49,611 bases of DNA from Pseudomonadota bacterium (GTDB taxonomy: Bacteria; Pseudomonadota; Gammaproteobacteria; Xanthomonadales; Xanthomonadaceae). The stretch's first letter is position 1; each line of letters starts with the position of its first letter. The translations under genes and the position numbers were made by a program. Positions 1 through 7,823 of the stretch are shown here, piece by piece. Location of the stretch: the NCBI GenBank assembly GCA_023419315.1, contig JAEZYE010000048.1, forward strand, positions 1 through 49,611. Direction: 5' to 3'. The notes beneath the pieces are model-generated. The model did not search any database, was not told the origin of the DNA, and saw only the letters and a program-made list of their open reading frames with translations.

Positions 1-96
1 ATCGAGATGTTCTACAACCCGATCCGCCGGCATGGTTCCGCTGGCGGACTGTCACCGGTAGAGTTTGAAAGGCGCTACGCGCAGAGCGGCGACTGA
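1..96 (+). CDS. IS3-family transposase OrfB (DDE integrase), C-terminal fragment
   Basis: The first 32 codons read in frame to a TGA at 94-96. They encode the typical OrfB tail: a F-Y-N-x-x-R-R-H-G-S block followed by L-S-P-V-E-F-E. This is the extreme C-terminus of the rve/DDE integrase domain of IS3-group elements. The upstream part of the gene lies outside the window, so whether the full element is active cannot be told. A second copy, identical over the shared part, lies on the minus strand at the other end of the window. Confidence 0.85.
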   Translation: MEMFYNPIRRHGSAGGLSPVEFERRYAQSGD

Positions 97-122
97 GTGT
101 CTACAGAACTCTGGCCGGTCCA
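1..122 (+). mobile_element. IS3-family insertion sequence, 3' end only
   Basis: This is the right end of an insertion sequence that continues off the window. It holds the last codons of the transposase and then a terminal-repeat-like stretch, roughly 98-122. The same 122 bases occur in inverted orientation at 49486-49607, where they again end abruptly against unrelated DNA, which defines the outer boundary of the element. The IS has replaced the N-terminal part of a response-regulator gene that resumes at about 123. Target-site duplication cannot be judged because the other end of the element is missing. Confidence 0.88.
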
Positions 123-570
123 ATGGATTTCCGATGCTCGGGCTGATCCGCCGCCGCCATCCGGACCTGCCGATTCTTCTGCTGAGCATGGCGAACAATC
201 TGGGCATCCTGCGCCTGGCTGCGTCCTCGGGTGTTCTCGGTCTGCTCGACAAGACATCGTCGCTGGATGAACTGCCGATGGCCTTGCAGACAGTGCATCG
301 TGGTGCGCCCTACATCAGCAAGGATTTGCGGGAGCGCGTCGCCGAACTGGACAGTGAAGCTGTGTCGAGTACGGCCAGACAGCCGTCCCCGCGCGAAATG
401 GAAGTGCTGCGTCTGCTTGCGTCAGGCCTGTCCGTGACCCAGATTGCCGCCCAACTGCATCGGAGCGTCACTACCGTCAGCCGGCAGAAAACCAACTCCA
501 TGCGCAAGATGGGCCTCGCAATGACGCAGAACTGTTCGAGTTCCTGCGCACGGCGCGGTTCGGAGGTTAA
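123..570 (+). pseudogene. LuxR-type response regulator, truncated by IS and frameshifted
   Basis: From 125 the reading frame shows the second half of a CheY-like receiver: a hydrophobic strand ending LLLSM, then the conserved Lys in LLDKTSSLDEL. A LuxR HTH follows (PSPREMEVLRLLASGLSV, then QLHRSVTTVSRQKTN). The receiver N-terminus, including the phospho-acceptor Asp, is missing because the IS lies there. Near 520 the frame is lost. A single missing base around 519-523 would restore an ending DAELFEFLRTARFGG with stop at 568-570, which is the expected C-terminus of RcsB-like regulators. The gene is therefore doubly broken, unless the frameshift is a sequencing error. The combination resembles RcsB/CapB-type regulators, but the exact orthologue is not identified. 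Confidence 0.8.
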
Positions 571-613
571 CCGCTGCCTCGCGGTTGATGCATTCGCCCG
601 TCATCACCGATAT

Positions 614-645
614 AAAAAAGGCCCGCGGAAGCGGGCCTTTTTTTT
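614..645. terminator. Bidirectional rho-independent terminator
   Basis: A 7-bp GC stem (620-626 with 631-637, loop GGAA) is preceded by an A run and followed by a run of nine T. It can terminate both the plus-strand regulator remnant and the minus-strand pilin operon, whose last stop codon is at 667-669. Confidence 0.9.
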
Positions 646-666
646 TCATGCGTCGCGACCGGCCGA

Positions 667-1089
667 TTACCAGCAGGTGGCCACCGGCCCGCTCGATGTC
701 TTGACGCCGGCCTGGTCAATCGCCAGGCCACCGCAGGTGTCCTTGGTCTGATCGGTGCCCACGATGGGGGAGGCCGTGATGCTGAACGTATTGGCGTTGA
801 ATGCGCCGCCAATCGTGTAGACACCATTGCCATCGCGCGGGGACGTCGAACTCGGCACGGTGAAGTTGAGATAGCTGTTGTTCGCGGTGTGATAGCGCTC
901 GGCCAGCTGCGCGTATTCCACGAGGTCGGCCTTCGCCTGCGCGCGCCGGCCCTTGCGGACGTGATCCTGGTAGGACGGATACGCGATCGCGCCCAAGATG
1001 GCGATCACCACCACCACGATCATCAGTTCGATCAACGTGAAGCCCGCTGCGCGGTTCATGCGCAGGATCTTGGTTCGGGAAAGGTGCAT
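667..1089 (-). CDS. pilE: Type IV minor pilin PilE
   Basis: A 140-residue type IV prepilin, last gene of the minor-pilin operon. The class III leader ends in AAG|FTLIELM (cleavage after G16, Glu at +5), followed by the ~20-residue hydrophobic helix and the PSYQDHVRKGRRAQAKADL region typical of PilE-like pilins. Two C-terminal cysteines (CGG and the CW end) could form the D-loop disulfide. I chose the ATG at 1089 because a strong AAGGAG lies 9 nt upstream. A longer in-frame start at 1107 lies upstream of that SD. The SD overlaps the stop codon of pilY1, so translation is probably coupled. The protein should be processed by PilD and incorporated at the pilus tip or priming complex. Confidence 0.9.
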   Translation of the reverse strand: MHLSRTKILRMNRAAGFTLIELMIVVVVIAILGAIAYPSYQDHVRKGRRAQAKADLVEYAQLAERYHTANNSYLNFTVPSSTSPRDGNGVYTIGGAFNANTFSITASPIVGTDQTKDTCGGLAIDQAGVKTSSGPVATCW

Positions 1090-1103
1090 CGTGTGGATCT
1101 CCT

Positions 1104-4100
1104 TCATCGCACTTGACGCCAGGATTGTCGCCCGCAGGGACGTGGCAGGTACATGGGATCCGCGCCGTTAACGCGCACCACCATCGAGCATCGCGACGCC
1201 AGCGCATTGGCCACCTCGGTCGCCGAGGCACCCGCACCCAGAATGCCAACGCGTGGCGTGGTCATCACCGCGACATCCTTCACCGGCGCGGAGCCGGTCT
1301 GGCGATCGTCGAGCTTGATCGCGCCGGTCGCCGAAGAAGGTTGCGTGCCCGTCGGCGAGCCGAGGCGCACATAGGTCAGCGCAGCGGCGCCGCTGAGCGA
1401 GTTCAATCCGTACAGGAAGTTGTCACCGGCCACCGAGCAGTCGTTGCCCGTGCTGGCCGAAGGCACGTAGGTCGGGAAGAACACGATGCCGCTTTCGATG
1501 CGCGGATTGCCCACGAAACGCTCGCGCGCGGGCAGGTCGAGGTACCAGCCGCGCAGGCCGACCGTCGTGGCCGTGTTGGTACTCGTGGCGCGGAAGTTGT
1601 CGGTCAGCGTTCCGACGGTCTGCTGCAGCAGTGCGCTGCGCCCTGCCACCGTCTCGTTGCGATCGAGAATGCCGTACAGCGTCTGCGTGTTGTTGCGCAG
1701 CGCATCGTCTTCGAACGCGAAACTGCCGGTGCCGAAGTAGATCATCATGCCGCCACCCGCACCGACCGAGGCTTCCAGGCCACCGGTGATCGTCTGCCGG
1801 TTCGGCGTGCTGGCGGCATCGCGGGCGATGAACAACGGCGCACCGCTGAGGCCGACCACCTCATTGATCAGATCGAATTTCCATATGGCGCCGTTCTGAT
1901 CCGCGGCATACGCGGTGTCTGCGTAACCATCGCGCACCGCCAGCGTTCCGGTGGAGGTCACCGTGCGGCGATCGACCACGACGACGTTGCCCAGACCGTT
2001 GTACGCCGGCGGTGAACTCTCTGCAGCCAGGATGGTGCTGGTGCTGCCTGTAGCGAGATCGACGATGAACAGTCGCGCCTGCTGGTTGGTGCTGTTGTAT
2101 CCGTTGCCGAAGATGACTTTCCAGCTGACCGTGCCTGACGAACTCTTGACCGGCACGATCACCGGCTTGCTCAGCACATGGCCGATGTTCTGGCTGACGC
2201 CGGTGTTGCCGGTGACCAGATTGTTGACTTCCCACAACACCGAGATGCTACCCGGGTTGGTGATGTCCAGCGCGAAGACGCTGCGGCCACCCGCGCCCGA
2301 CGTGCCCACGGCGACCGTCCTCCAGCTGCCTCCGATGTAGGCATCGGAAATGTTGACCGGGCCGTCAACGTAGTAGCGATGCTTGAATTTCTGATCGTTG
2401 CCGTAGGAAGAACGGTACGGGAACAGCAGGTTGCCCATGTGGCCCAGCGCAGTAGCGGGGATGTAGGCGAACAGCTCGTTGCCGCCGGCGGTGGTCGTGC
2501 GTGCGTCGAAGACGTGGAACATGCCGTCGTTCGCGCCGACCGCGACGACCGGGCGGTTGGCGGTCTTCTTGCTTTCCAGATAGGTCAGGTAGCTGGTGCC
2601 CATCTCCCCGCCAAGACCCGCATAACCGTAGTCGTCGAACGGAGCGGACAGCACCGGGGAGGAGTTGATGATGTCACCGAGAATCGTCGTGCGTGTACGC
2701 AGGTTGTTTTCGCCGGTTTCCAGCGAGCGGTCACCGCGCAGGTAGGCGATGGCCTGGGTGATGTCCATGCCCGTGCGCAGCGCCTGGATCTGCGTGGCCG
2801 TGCAGAACGAAAGTTCGGTATTCGAGCAGAGATTGGCCAGCGTGACGTTGCTGGCGTTGAACTCGCTGACCGTGGGCACGAGGCTGTTGCTGGTGCGGCC
2901 GAACTGGATGTTGCGCGCCGTTGTCCGCTCCGCCAGCTTGGCCGAAGCCTCCCATTCCTCGCGGAACGTCACCTGCCCGGTCACCGCATTGGCGGTAATC
3001 GAATCCGCGCGCAGCATGCCGTACCAGTCGGTGCCGTTGTTGGTGGTCTGGTAGCGCGGCTGCACCGACAGCGAGCCCGTGCTGATGCGCGCGCCGCTGA
3101 CGTCGATGGTGCCTGCCGGCGTGCCCGCGTCACCCACCGCGCCCAGGATGCGGCGCATGGCGGCGGTGATGTCGGCCGGCGTCTTGGCGTTGATGTATTC
3201 GCCGCGCGTGTTGATCGCCGCGTGCCAGATGTCGTCCACGGTGTTGGCGCTGTTGTTGACGTGCGCCGGCCAAGTCGGATGCGGCGTCTTGTACGCCAGA
3301 TCGATCGAGGTTTCATCGGCACCGATGTTCGCAGCGTCGAAGATCTCGCCGCGCGCACCCAGCGTGATGCCGTAGAAGTTCATGTGCAGGTTGGTCTGGC
3401 AGTCCAGCTTCTTCCATTCCAGGCTGGACGTGGACAGCGTGCTGCACGCGGCCGGGACGCGGACGGCGCCGGCCGGGAAGTTGGTGCCGGTGCGCAGGTT
3501 GGATGTACCGCCGCTGCCGATCGTGTTGTTGGTGTTGAGGTAGTAGCGCGTGGCGATCGCCGCCATGCTGTTGGCGTACGTCGTGTCGAATGGCACGCCC
3601 AGGCCGCTGACGGCAGGCGCACTGGGACCGGGCGACTCGTTGGTGAAGCCGTCGGTGAACAGCATGCCGGCGTTCTTCTGGCAGGCCAGGCGGACCGGCG
3701 CACCGCTGTCGGTGCGCTGGAACTGCTTGCCCATCGCGTTGACGGCCGACAGGTTCGGAGTGGTGCCGCCGACATCCATCGAGGTGATGCGGTTGAACAG
3801 CGTCACGCGGTCGCCGTTGGTGGCAGCGTCACGCATGTTGTACATGGTGACGCGCTCGCCGCTGTTGGTCAGCGGGTCGTCGTAGGAAGCGTTCTCGCTG
3901 ATGTTGAAATAACCCACGCGCAGGTTGTTGACCGTTGCCAGCGAGTTGGTCATGCCCGCGATCATCGAACGCGTGCGGTTTCCGTAGTAGGTGAACCAGT
4001 TGGCGAAATTCTGGATCGCCGCGTCGTAAGCCGCCTGCGTGGCGAAGTTCACGCGCTTGATTTCGTACTTCTTCAGATCGCAGCGCAGCGTGCCGGTCGC

Positions 4101-4958
4101 ACCGGGAAAGCTGCAACCGTTGACGATGGTCGGCGGTGTGACGTTCGTGGCCCAGCCGAAGTCCGCAGGCAGCGCCTGCGCAGCCGGCAAGTAGAACGTG
4201 GCCGGGAAATAGGTGATCTGCACCGAGCAGTCACCAGAGATGGTGAGGTTGGTCGCCTGCGTGCGCCACGAACTGGTGCTCGACGTCAGGTTGCAACCCG
4301 AACCACGGTAGATGGTGCCCGAGGGCATCACCATGCCGGTGCGCAGATAGAAGCGCGTGTCATCTCCCGCACCAGTCGTCGTGCCCTGGTAGTCGCTGGT
4401 CAGATTGATCGCCGGTGTCGCGTTCGACGGATGCACCCGCGCTGCCGTGGCGGAAGCGGCGTCCCAGGAGGTACCGTCCTGACGCTTCCACGGCACGTAG
4501 GTCGTCGCCGGATCGAAGTAGGAACGGTTGAAGGCCGGCGAACGCGCGAAACCGTAGGCATCGAACGGCGGAATCGCCGCTTCGCGATCGGCGCTGGAAC
4601 TCTGGCGCGGTGCGGCGAATGGGGCCACGTAGACGTTGCGGTTGCCGGTGGTGCCGGCTTCGCGCGGCGTGCCGGCGTCGGTGCCGCTGCTGTAGAAATA
4701 GCTGTACGGCGCGCTTGAGCTGTCCCGTCCCCACGCAATCGCACCATCGCGACCGGGGAATAATGTCTGAAAGTTCATCGAACCGGAGTCGTCCACCGCC
4801 ATGATGAAGGCCGGATCGACGTTGCTGGTGATGTTCAGCGGCGACTGCGCCAATACCGGCGCGCTGCTCTGCGCCGTCGCCAGATACAGGCCATAGCCTC
4901 CGGCCGCGGCAACGACGGCCGCAATCGCTACGAGAAGTGGAGTGTGGCGGGTCGCCAT
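1104..4958 (-). CDS. pilY1: Type IV pilus tip adhesin/biogenesis factor PilY1
   Basis: A large exported protein (1284 residues) with an N-terminal hydrophobic segment (residues ~8-29). A von Willebrand A-like region follows at once, with MIDAS residues D56, S58 and S60 in VDDSGSMNF. The C-terminal half is the conserved PilY1 beta-propeller: VAVGANDGMFHVFDA, then FAYIPATALGHM, and later DTAYAADQNGAIWKFDL, which is the usual position of the calcium-binding loop. PilY1 sits at the pilus tip with the minor pilins, promotes pilus assembly, and in Pseudomonas acts in surface sensing. I chose the ATG at 4958 because a hydrophobic signal starts right after it and a TGAGG lies upstream. The stop overlaps the pilE ribosome-binding site, and pilX ends 8 nt upstream. 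Confidence 0.93.
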   Translation of the reverse strand: MATRHTPLLVAIAAVVAAAGGYGLYLATAQSSAPVLAQSPLNITSNVDPAFIMAVDDSGSMNFQTLFPGRDGAIAWGRDSSSAPYSYFYSSGTDAGTPREAGTTGNRNVYVAPFAAPRQSSSADREAAIPPFDAYGFARSPAFNRSYFDPATTYVPWKRQDGTSWDAASATAARVHPSNATPAINLTSDYQGTTTGAGDDTRFYLRTGMVMPSGTIYRGSGCNLTSSTSSWRTQATNLTISGDCSVQITYFPATFYLPAAQALPADFGWATNVTPPTIVNGCSFPGATGTLRCDLKKYEIKRVNFATQAAYDAAIQNFANWFTYYGNRTRSMIAGMTNSLATVNNLRVGYFNISENASYDDPLTNSGERVTMYNMRDAATNGDRVTLFNRITSMDVGGTTPNLSAVNAMGKQFQRTDSGAPVRLACQKNAGMLFTDGFTNESPGPSAPAVSGLGVPFDTTYANSMAAIATRYYLNTNNTIGSGGTSNLRTGTNFPAGAVRVPAACSTLSTSSLEWKKLDCQTNLHMNFYGITLGARGEIFDAANIGADETSIDLAYKTPHPTWPAHVNNSANTVDDIWHAAINTRGEYINAKTPADITAAMRRILGAVGDAGTPAGTIDVSGARISTGSLSVQPRYQTTNNGTDWYGMLRADSITANAVTGQVTFREEWEASAKLAERTTARNIQFGRTSNSLVPTVSEFNASNVTLANLCSNTELSFCTATQIQALRTGMDITQAIAYLRGDRSLETGENNLRTRTTILGDIINSSPVLSAPFDDYGYAGLGGEMGTSYLTYLESKKTANRPVVAVGANDGMFHVFDARTTTAGGNELFAYIPATALGHMGNLLFPYRSSYGNDQKFKHRYYVDGPVNISDAYIGGSWRTVAVGTSGAGGRSVFALDITNPGSISVLWEVNNLVTGNTGVSQNIGHVLSKPVIVPVKSSSGTVSWKVIFGNGYNSTNQQARLFIVDLATGSTSTILAAESSPPAYNGLGNVVVVDRRTVTSTGTLAVRDGYADTAYAADQNGAIWKFDLINEVVGLSGAPLFIARDAASTPNRQTITGGLEASVGAGGGMMIYFGTGSFAFEDDALRNNTQTLYGILDRNETVAGRSALLQQTVGTLTDNFRATSTNTATTVGLRGWYLDLPARERFVGNPRIESGIVFFPTYVPSASTGNDCSVAGDNFLYGLNSLSGAAALTYVRLGSPTGTQPSSATGAIKLDDRQTGSAPVKDVAVMTTPRVGILGAGASATEVANALASRCSMVVRVNGADPMYLPRPCGRQSWRQVR

Positions 4959-4966
4959 GGGAAACC

Positions 4967-5485
4967 TCAGGGCCGGAAGATGGTGTCGACGGCCGCGTCG
5001 GCCGAGGGATTGGCGTTGTCGTCGGTGGCGTAGGACGTGATCTGGAACACCGGGTTCGGATCGTCGCTCTTCGGTCCGGTGCCCGTGGCGCTGCTGCCGC
5101 CGCCGACGATGCAATCACCGATGGTCCGCAGGATCTTGTTGTTCGCGACGGGATCATCCATCGCGCGGGCCGACGCCCAGCTGGTGGCGTCGAATCCGTT
5201 GTCGCAGACGCGTTCGACACTCGGCGTAACCGGGCAGGACGCCGAGACCACGCGATTGACCTGCGCCTCGATCTGGCACTCCGACTCGCGTACCTGCGCC
5301 TCCGCGTTCTGGAATGCGCGATTGACGTTGCGGTAGTTGGCGGACATTTTTTCCTGCATGCCGGCGACCTGCATGCCGACGATGCCGATCAGCGCGAGCA
5401 GCAACAGCACGATCAATGCGATGTACAGTGCCGCGCCCCGCTGGTTGCCCGGGCCCTGCTGGAAATGGAGAGGATGGCGACGCAT
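4967..5485 (-). CDS. pilX: Type IV minor pilin PilX
   Basis: A 172-residue prepilin-like protein. Its leader ends in NQRG|AALYIALIVLLLLAL, with the Gly-Ala-Ala start and no Glu at +5, as is usual for PilX/GspK-like minor pilins. The globular domain has four cysteines likely to pair. It belongs to the fimT-pilV-pilW-pilX-pilY1-pilE operon. A GAGG ribosome-binding site precedes the ATG, which is 11 nt after the pilW stop. PilX, PilV and PilW form the tip complex that carries PilY1. Confidence 0.88.
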   Translation of the reverse strand: MRRHPLHFQQGPGNQRGAALYIALIVLLLLALIGIVGMQVAGMQEKMSANYRNVNRAFQNAEAQVRESECQIEAQVNRVVSASCPVTPSVERVCDNGFDATSWASARAMDDPVANNKILRTIGDCIVGGGSSATGTGPKSDDPNPVFQITSYATDDNANPSADAAVDTIFRP

Positions 5486-5496
5486 GCTGACCTCGC

Positions 5497-6651
5497 TCAG
5501 TTGCCGTACAAGCGATTGCGCAACGCAATCGACGATTCATAGGCGGAGCGGTAACTCGCATCCGCGGGGGGCGTGAAATTGACGCCCGCAATCGGCAGGC
5601 CCGCCAGGCTCTGCTCGGCCGCGGCGCCTTCCGGACTGATCGCAATCAAACCCACCTTGATCTGTCCGACGCGGCGCCAGTTCGCTTCCGTCGTGCCCAG
5701 GGCCGCCGCCGTCTGGTACGTCGCGATATTGCCGGTCAGTGCGGTGAGGTTGGACGACTGATCCTGTCCGTACAGGATCTGCAGGTTCTGCACGCCTTCG
5801 ACCAGCTCTTCGCTCGCCGTTGTCAGCGCGCCGCCGGGTGTCGAACCGAAGCGCGCGCGATACAGCGAAGGCACATCAGCGCCATTGCGCGTGCCGATGT
5901 AGTACACGATGGCCTCGCCGCGATAGAGCATGGTCTGACCGGCGGGGCTGGCCGTGTAGCGCGTGAAGTCCGGCAGGCTCGCCGCCAGGCCACCGGAGGC
6001 CTGCGCAGTGAGCACCCCGGTGGTCGCGTTCGTGCCGCTGGCCTGGAACACGTCCGCGTTCGTGCAGTCACTGATGCCGAAGATGCCCGGATTGGCCACG
6101 CCATCCTGGGTCAGCACGCTCCACCGCGCGGGTGCCACGTCGATCTGTCCGGCTGCCGCATTGATCACGGGGACGCCGTCACTGTCGAAGAAGCGGACCA
6201 CGATGATGTCGCTGCCGGCGTTCGGCGCGGGATTCAGGCCGCTGATGTAGCCCGGCAACGCAGGACTCCAGCCGGTCGTCATGCCCGTCAGGCTCACGGC
6301 CGTGTTGCTCGGTGCGGTGCCGGTGGCTTCATAGCCCTGGACGGCCTGGACAAAATCCAGCTGCGCTGTGCCAGAGTTGATGTGGCTGAGCAGCGAACCC
6401 GGGGTCTGTTTGCGTGCCTGATCATTGGCGCAGCCGAAGTGTCCGACCATGCGCAGATCGCGTTGCAGGTAATCCATCGCGAAGCGCGCGTTTTCCTGGG
6501 TGCGCGCCATGCCCTGAGAGAGCTGGTACGCGGCGCGCGAGGCGCCGAACACCTGCATCAGGCCCAACACCAGCAGCGTGCTGATCAGCAGCGCCACCAT
6601 CAGTTCGATCAGCGAAAGGCCGCGGCTGAGCTTGCGGGAAGACGGGCTCAC
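5497..6651 (-). CDS. pilW: Type IV minor pilin PilW
   Basis: A 384-residue PilW. The leader ends SRG|LSLIELMVALLIST, and the post-helix block ARTQENARFAMDYLQRDLRM is diagnostic for PilW/GspJ-like proteins. The large C-terminal domain is beta-rich. The start is a GTG at 6649-6651 that overlaps the TGA of pilV (GTGA), which implies translational coupling. The role is structural, in the pilus-tip priming complex with PilV, PilX, FimT and PilE. Confidence 0.9.
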   Translation of the reverse strand: MSPSSRKLSRGLSLIELMVALLISTLLVLGLMQVFGASRAAYQLSQGMARTQENARFAMDYLQRDLRMVGHFGCANDQARKQTPGSLLSHINSGTAQLDFVQAVQGYEATGTAPSNTAVSLTGMTTGWSPALPGYISGLNPAPNAGSDIIVVRFFDSDGVPVINAAAGQIDVAPARWSVLTQDGVANPGIFGISDCTNADVFQASGTNATTGVLTAQASGGLAASLPDFTRYTASPAGQTMLYRGEAIVYYIGTRNGADVPSLYRARFGSTPGGALTTASEELVEGVQNLQILYGQDQSSNLTALTGNIATYQTAAALGTTEANWRRVGQIKVGLIAISPEGAAAEQSLAGLPIAGVNFTPPADASYRSAYESSIALRNRLYGN

Positions 6652-7148
6652 AGGCGGCTCCTCAACTCGACCACGCCGGTCCGATGCGCGCCGGAGGTGC
6701 GTGAGGCATCACGTTCGAAACGCTGGTCGTTCCAGGTCAAGGTGACGATGGCTTCACCGTTGTTCAATTGCACGGTCGCCGAAGAGCCGTCGCCCAGCGC
6801 GCGCCGCACGCCGCACTGCCAGGCGGTGATCTTCTGGGTGACGCTCTGGTCGCCGGTGGTGATCTGGCAGGCGTTTCCGGTGGCGGTATCCGGGAAACTG
6901 GCTGCGGCGAACTGCGCAGCGAGCAGACGGTTGGAGCGCATCTGGTCGAGCATGTCGCTGGCCAGATCGACCGCCTTGGTGCGCTGGTTGGCGCTCTGGG
7001 TGAAGCGCACGCTCATCGTCTGCAGCAGCGCAAACCCGAGCAGGCCGAACGCCATCACCAGCATGGCGACCAGCACTTCGAGCATCGTGAAGCCGTCGGC
7101 GGGCCGGCGGCTCGAGAACGTCCGGCGACGCGGAAGCGGAGAATTCAT
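6648..7148 (-). CDS. pilV: Type IV minor pilin PilV
   Basis: A 166-residue prepilin. Its basic leader RRRTFSSRRPADG is cleaved before FTMLEVLVAMLVMAFGLLG, and Glu at +5 is present. The LEVLVAMLVMAFGLLG helix and the following ASDMLDQMRSNR match PilV/GspI pilins. I chose the ATG at 7146-7148 because it overlaps the fimT stop as ATGA. Longer in-frame starts would run back into fimT. It is a component of the minor-pilin tip complex. Confidence 0.9.
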   Translation of the reverse strand: MNSPLPRRRTFSSRRPADGFTMLEVLVAMLVMAFGLLGFALLQTMSVRFTQSANQRTKAVDLASDMLDQMRSNRLLAAQFAAASFPDTATGNACQITTGDQSVTQKITAWQCGVRRALGDGSSATVQLNNGEAIVTLTWNDQRFERDASRTSGAHRTGVVELRSRL

Positions 7149-7651
7149 GGGCAGGAGTCCTTCTGGATGCGGGGCTGGCCCGTGACGTTGACGATGACGC
7201 AACGGAACGGCGCGCTCTGCCCTGACGGCTTCACCGCGAAGGTTTCCTGCGCGCCCGTGCGCGAGCGACCGCGCGGATCGAAGCCCAGCGTGTTGACGCT
7301 CGCCGTCAGTCCCAGCGCGCCGCTGCCCTGCGTATAGCGGACGACGACTTCACCGGCGTCGAGCGTGGTGTTGGCATTGACGTCGCGCCAGACCAGCCAG
7401 CCTGCATTCCAGTCGTTTCCGCAGCTGGTGCCGTTGGCGCTGGCGCAGATGGCGGAGCCGCGCGTGTTGCGGATGGCTTCACTGCGGGCCAGGCTGAAGG
7501 CGGTCAGCAGTTCGTTGGAAGCGGTGGTGACCCGGTTCGAGCGGATGGCACTCTGGAAACTTGGCAGCCCCAGGGCGATGAGCGCGGCGAGCACCACCAG
7601 GGTGATCATCAATTCGATGAGGGTGAAGCCGGCCGTTCTCGACGTGGCCAT
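7145..7651 (-). CDS. fimT: Type IV minor pilin FimT/FimU (GspH family)
   Basis: First gene of the pilin operon, 168 residues. The leader is cleaved at TAG|FTLIELMITLVVLAAL, followed by LPSFQSAIRSNRVTTASNEL and LARSEAIRN, the signature of the GspH/FimT family. The globular domain carries two Cys pairs. In related bacteria FimT can contribute to DNA binding during uptake, but function here is inferred from family only. I chose the ATG at 7651 because of its good ribosome-binding site (GGGGAAAGG, ending ~7 nt upstream). A start 30 nt upstream has no such site. Confidence 0.88.
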   Translation of the reverse strand: MATSRTAGFTLIELMITLVVLAALIALGLPSFQSAIRSNRVTTASNELLTAFSLARSEAIRNTRGSAICASANGTSCGNDWNAGWLVWRDVNANTTLDAGEVVVRYTQGSGALGLTASVNTLGFDPRGRSRTGAQETFAVKPSGQSAPFRCVIVNVTGQPRIQKDSCP

Positions 7652-7823
7652 GTGGACACCTTTCCCCTGAGTATCAGGCAAGAAGCTAGCACGCGCGTTC
7701 GCGAAGCTTCAGCGCTCCCGCGACGGGCGGTCGAATCGGCGGGACAAGTGCAGCGAGGGCGGACGCTTTCGTGACTGGCGCACCGTGAAGACGTGACCGC
7801 CGCCGATCTTCCAGACGCGGCGC
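7652..7823 (-). promoter_or_regulatory. Leader/promoter region of the minor-pilin operon
   Basis: These 172 nt lie between the stop of the AlgZ-like kinase gene and the fimT start. No gene fits. A possible -10-like GATACT (minus strand, ~7671-7676) lies ~20 nt before the fimT start, but I see no convincing -35. In Pseudomonas the orthologous fimU operon is activated by AlgR. I see no exact copy of the AlgR core CCGTTCGTC here. Confidence 0.35.

Noticed and set aside
2650..2760. RGD tripeptide in PilY1 (YLRGDRSLE) as an integrin-binding site
   Set aside because: It lies at the start of the conserved PilY1 domain, where I believe LRGD is common for structural reasons, not at the position of the Pseudomonas integrin-binding RGD near the calcium loop.
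2178..4718. Long plus-strand open frame opposite pilY1
   Set aside because: It is an antisense shadow of a real gene in GC-rich DNA: Arg/Ala/Val-rich translation, no domain, and it ends inside pilY1.
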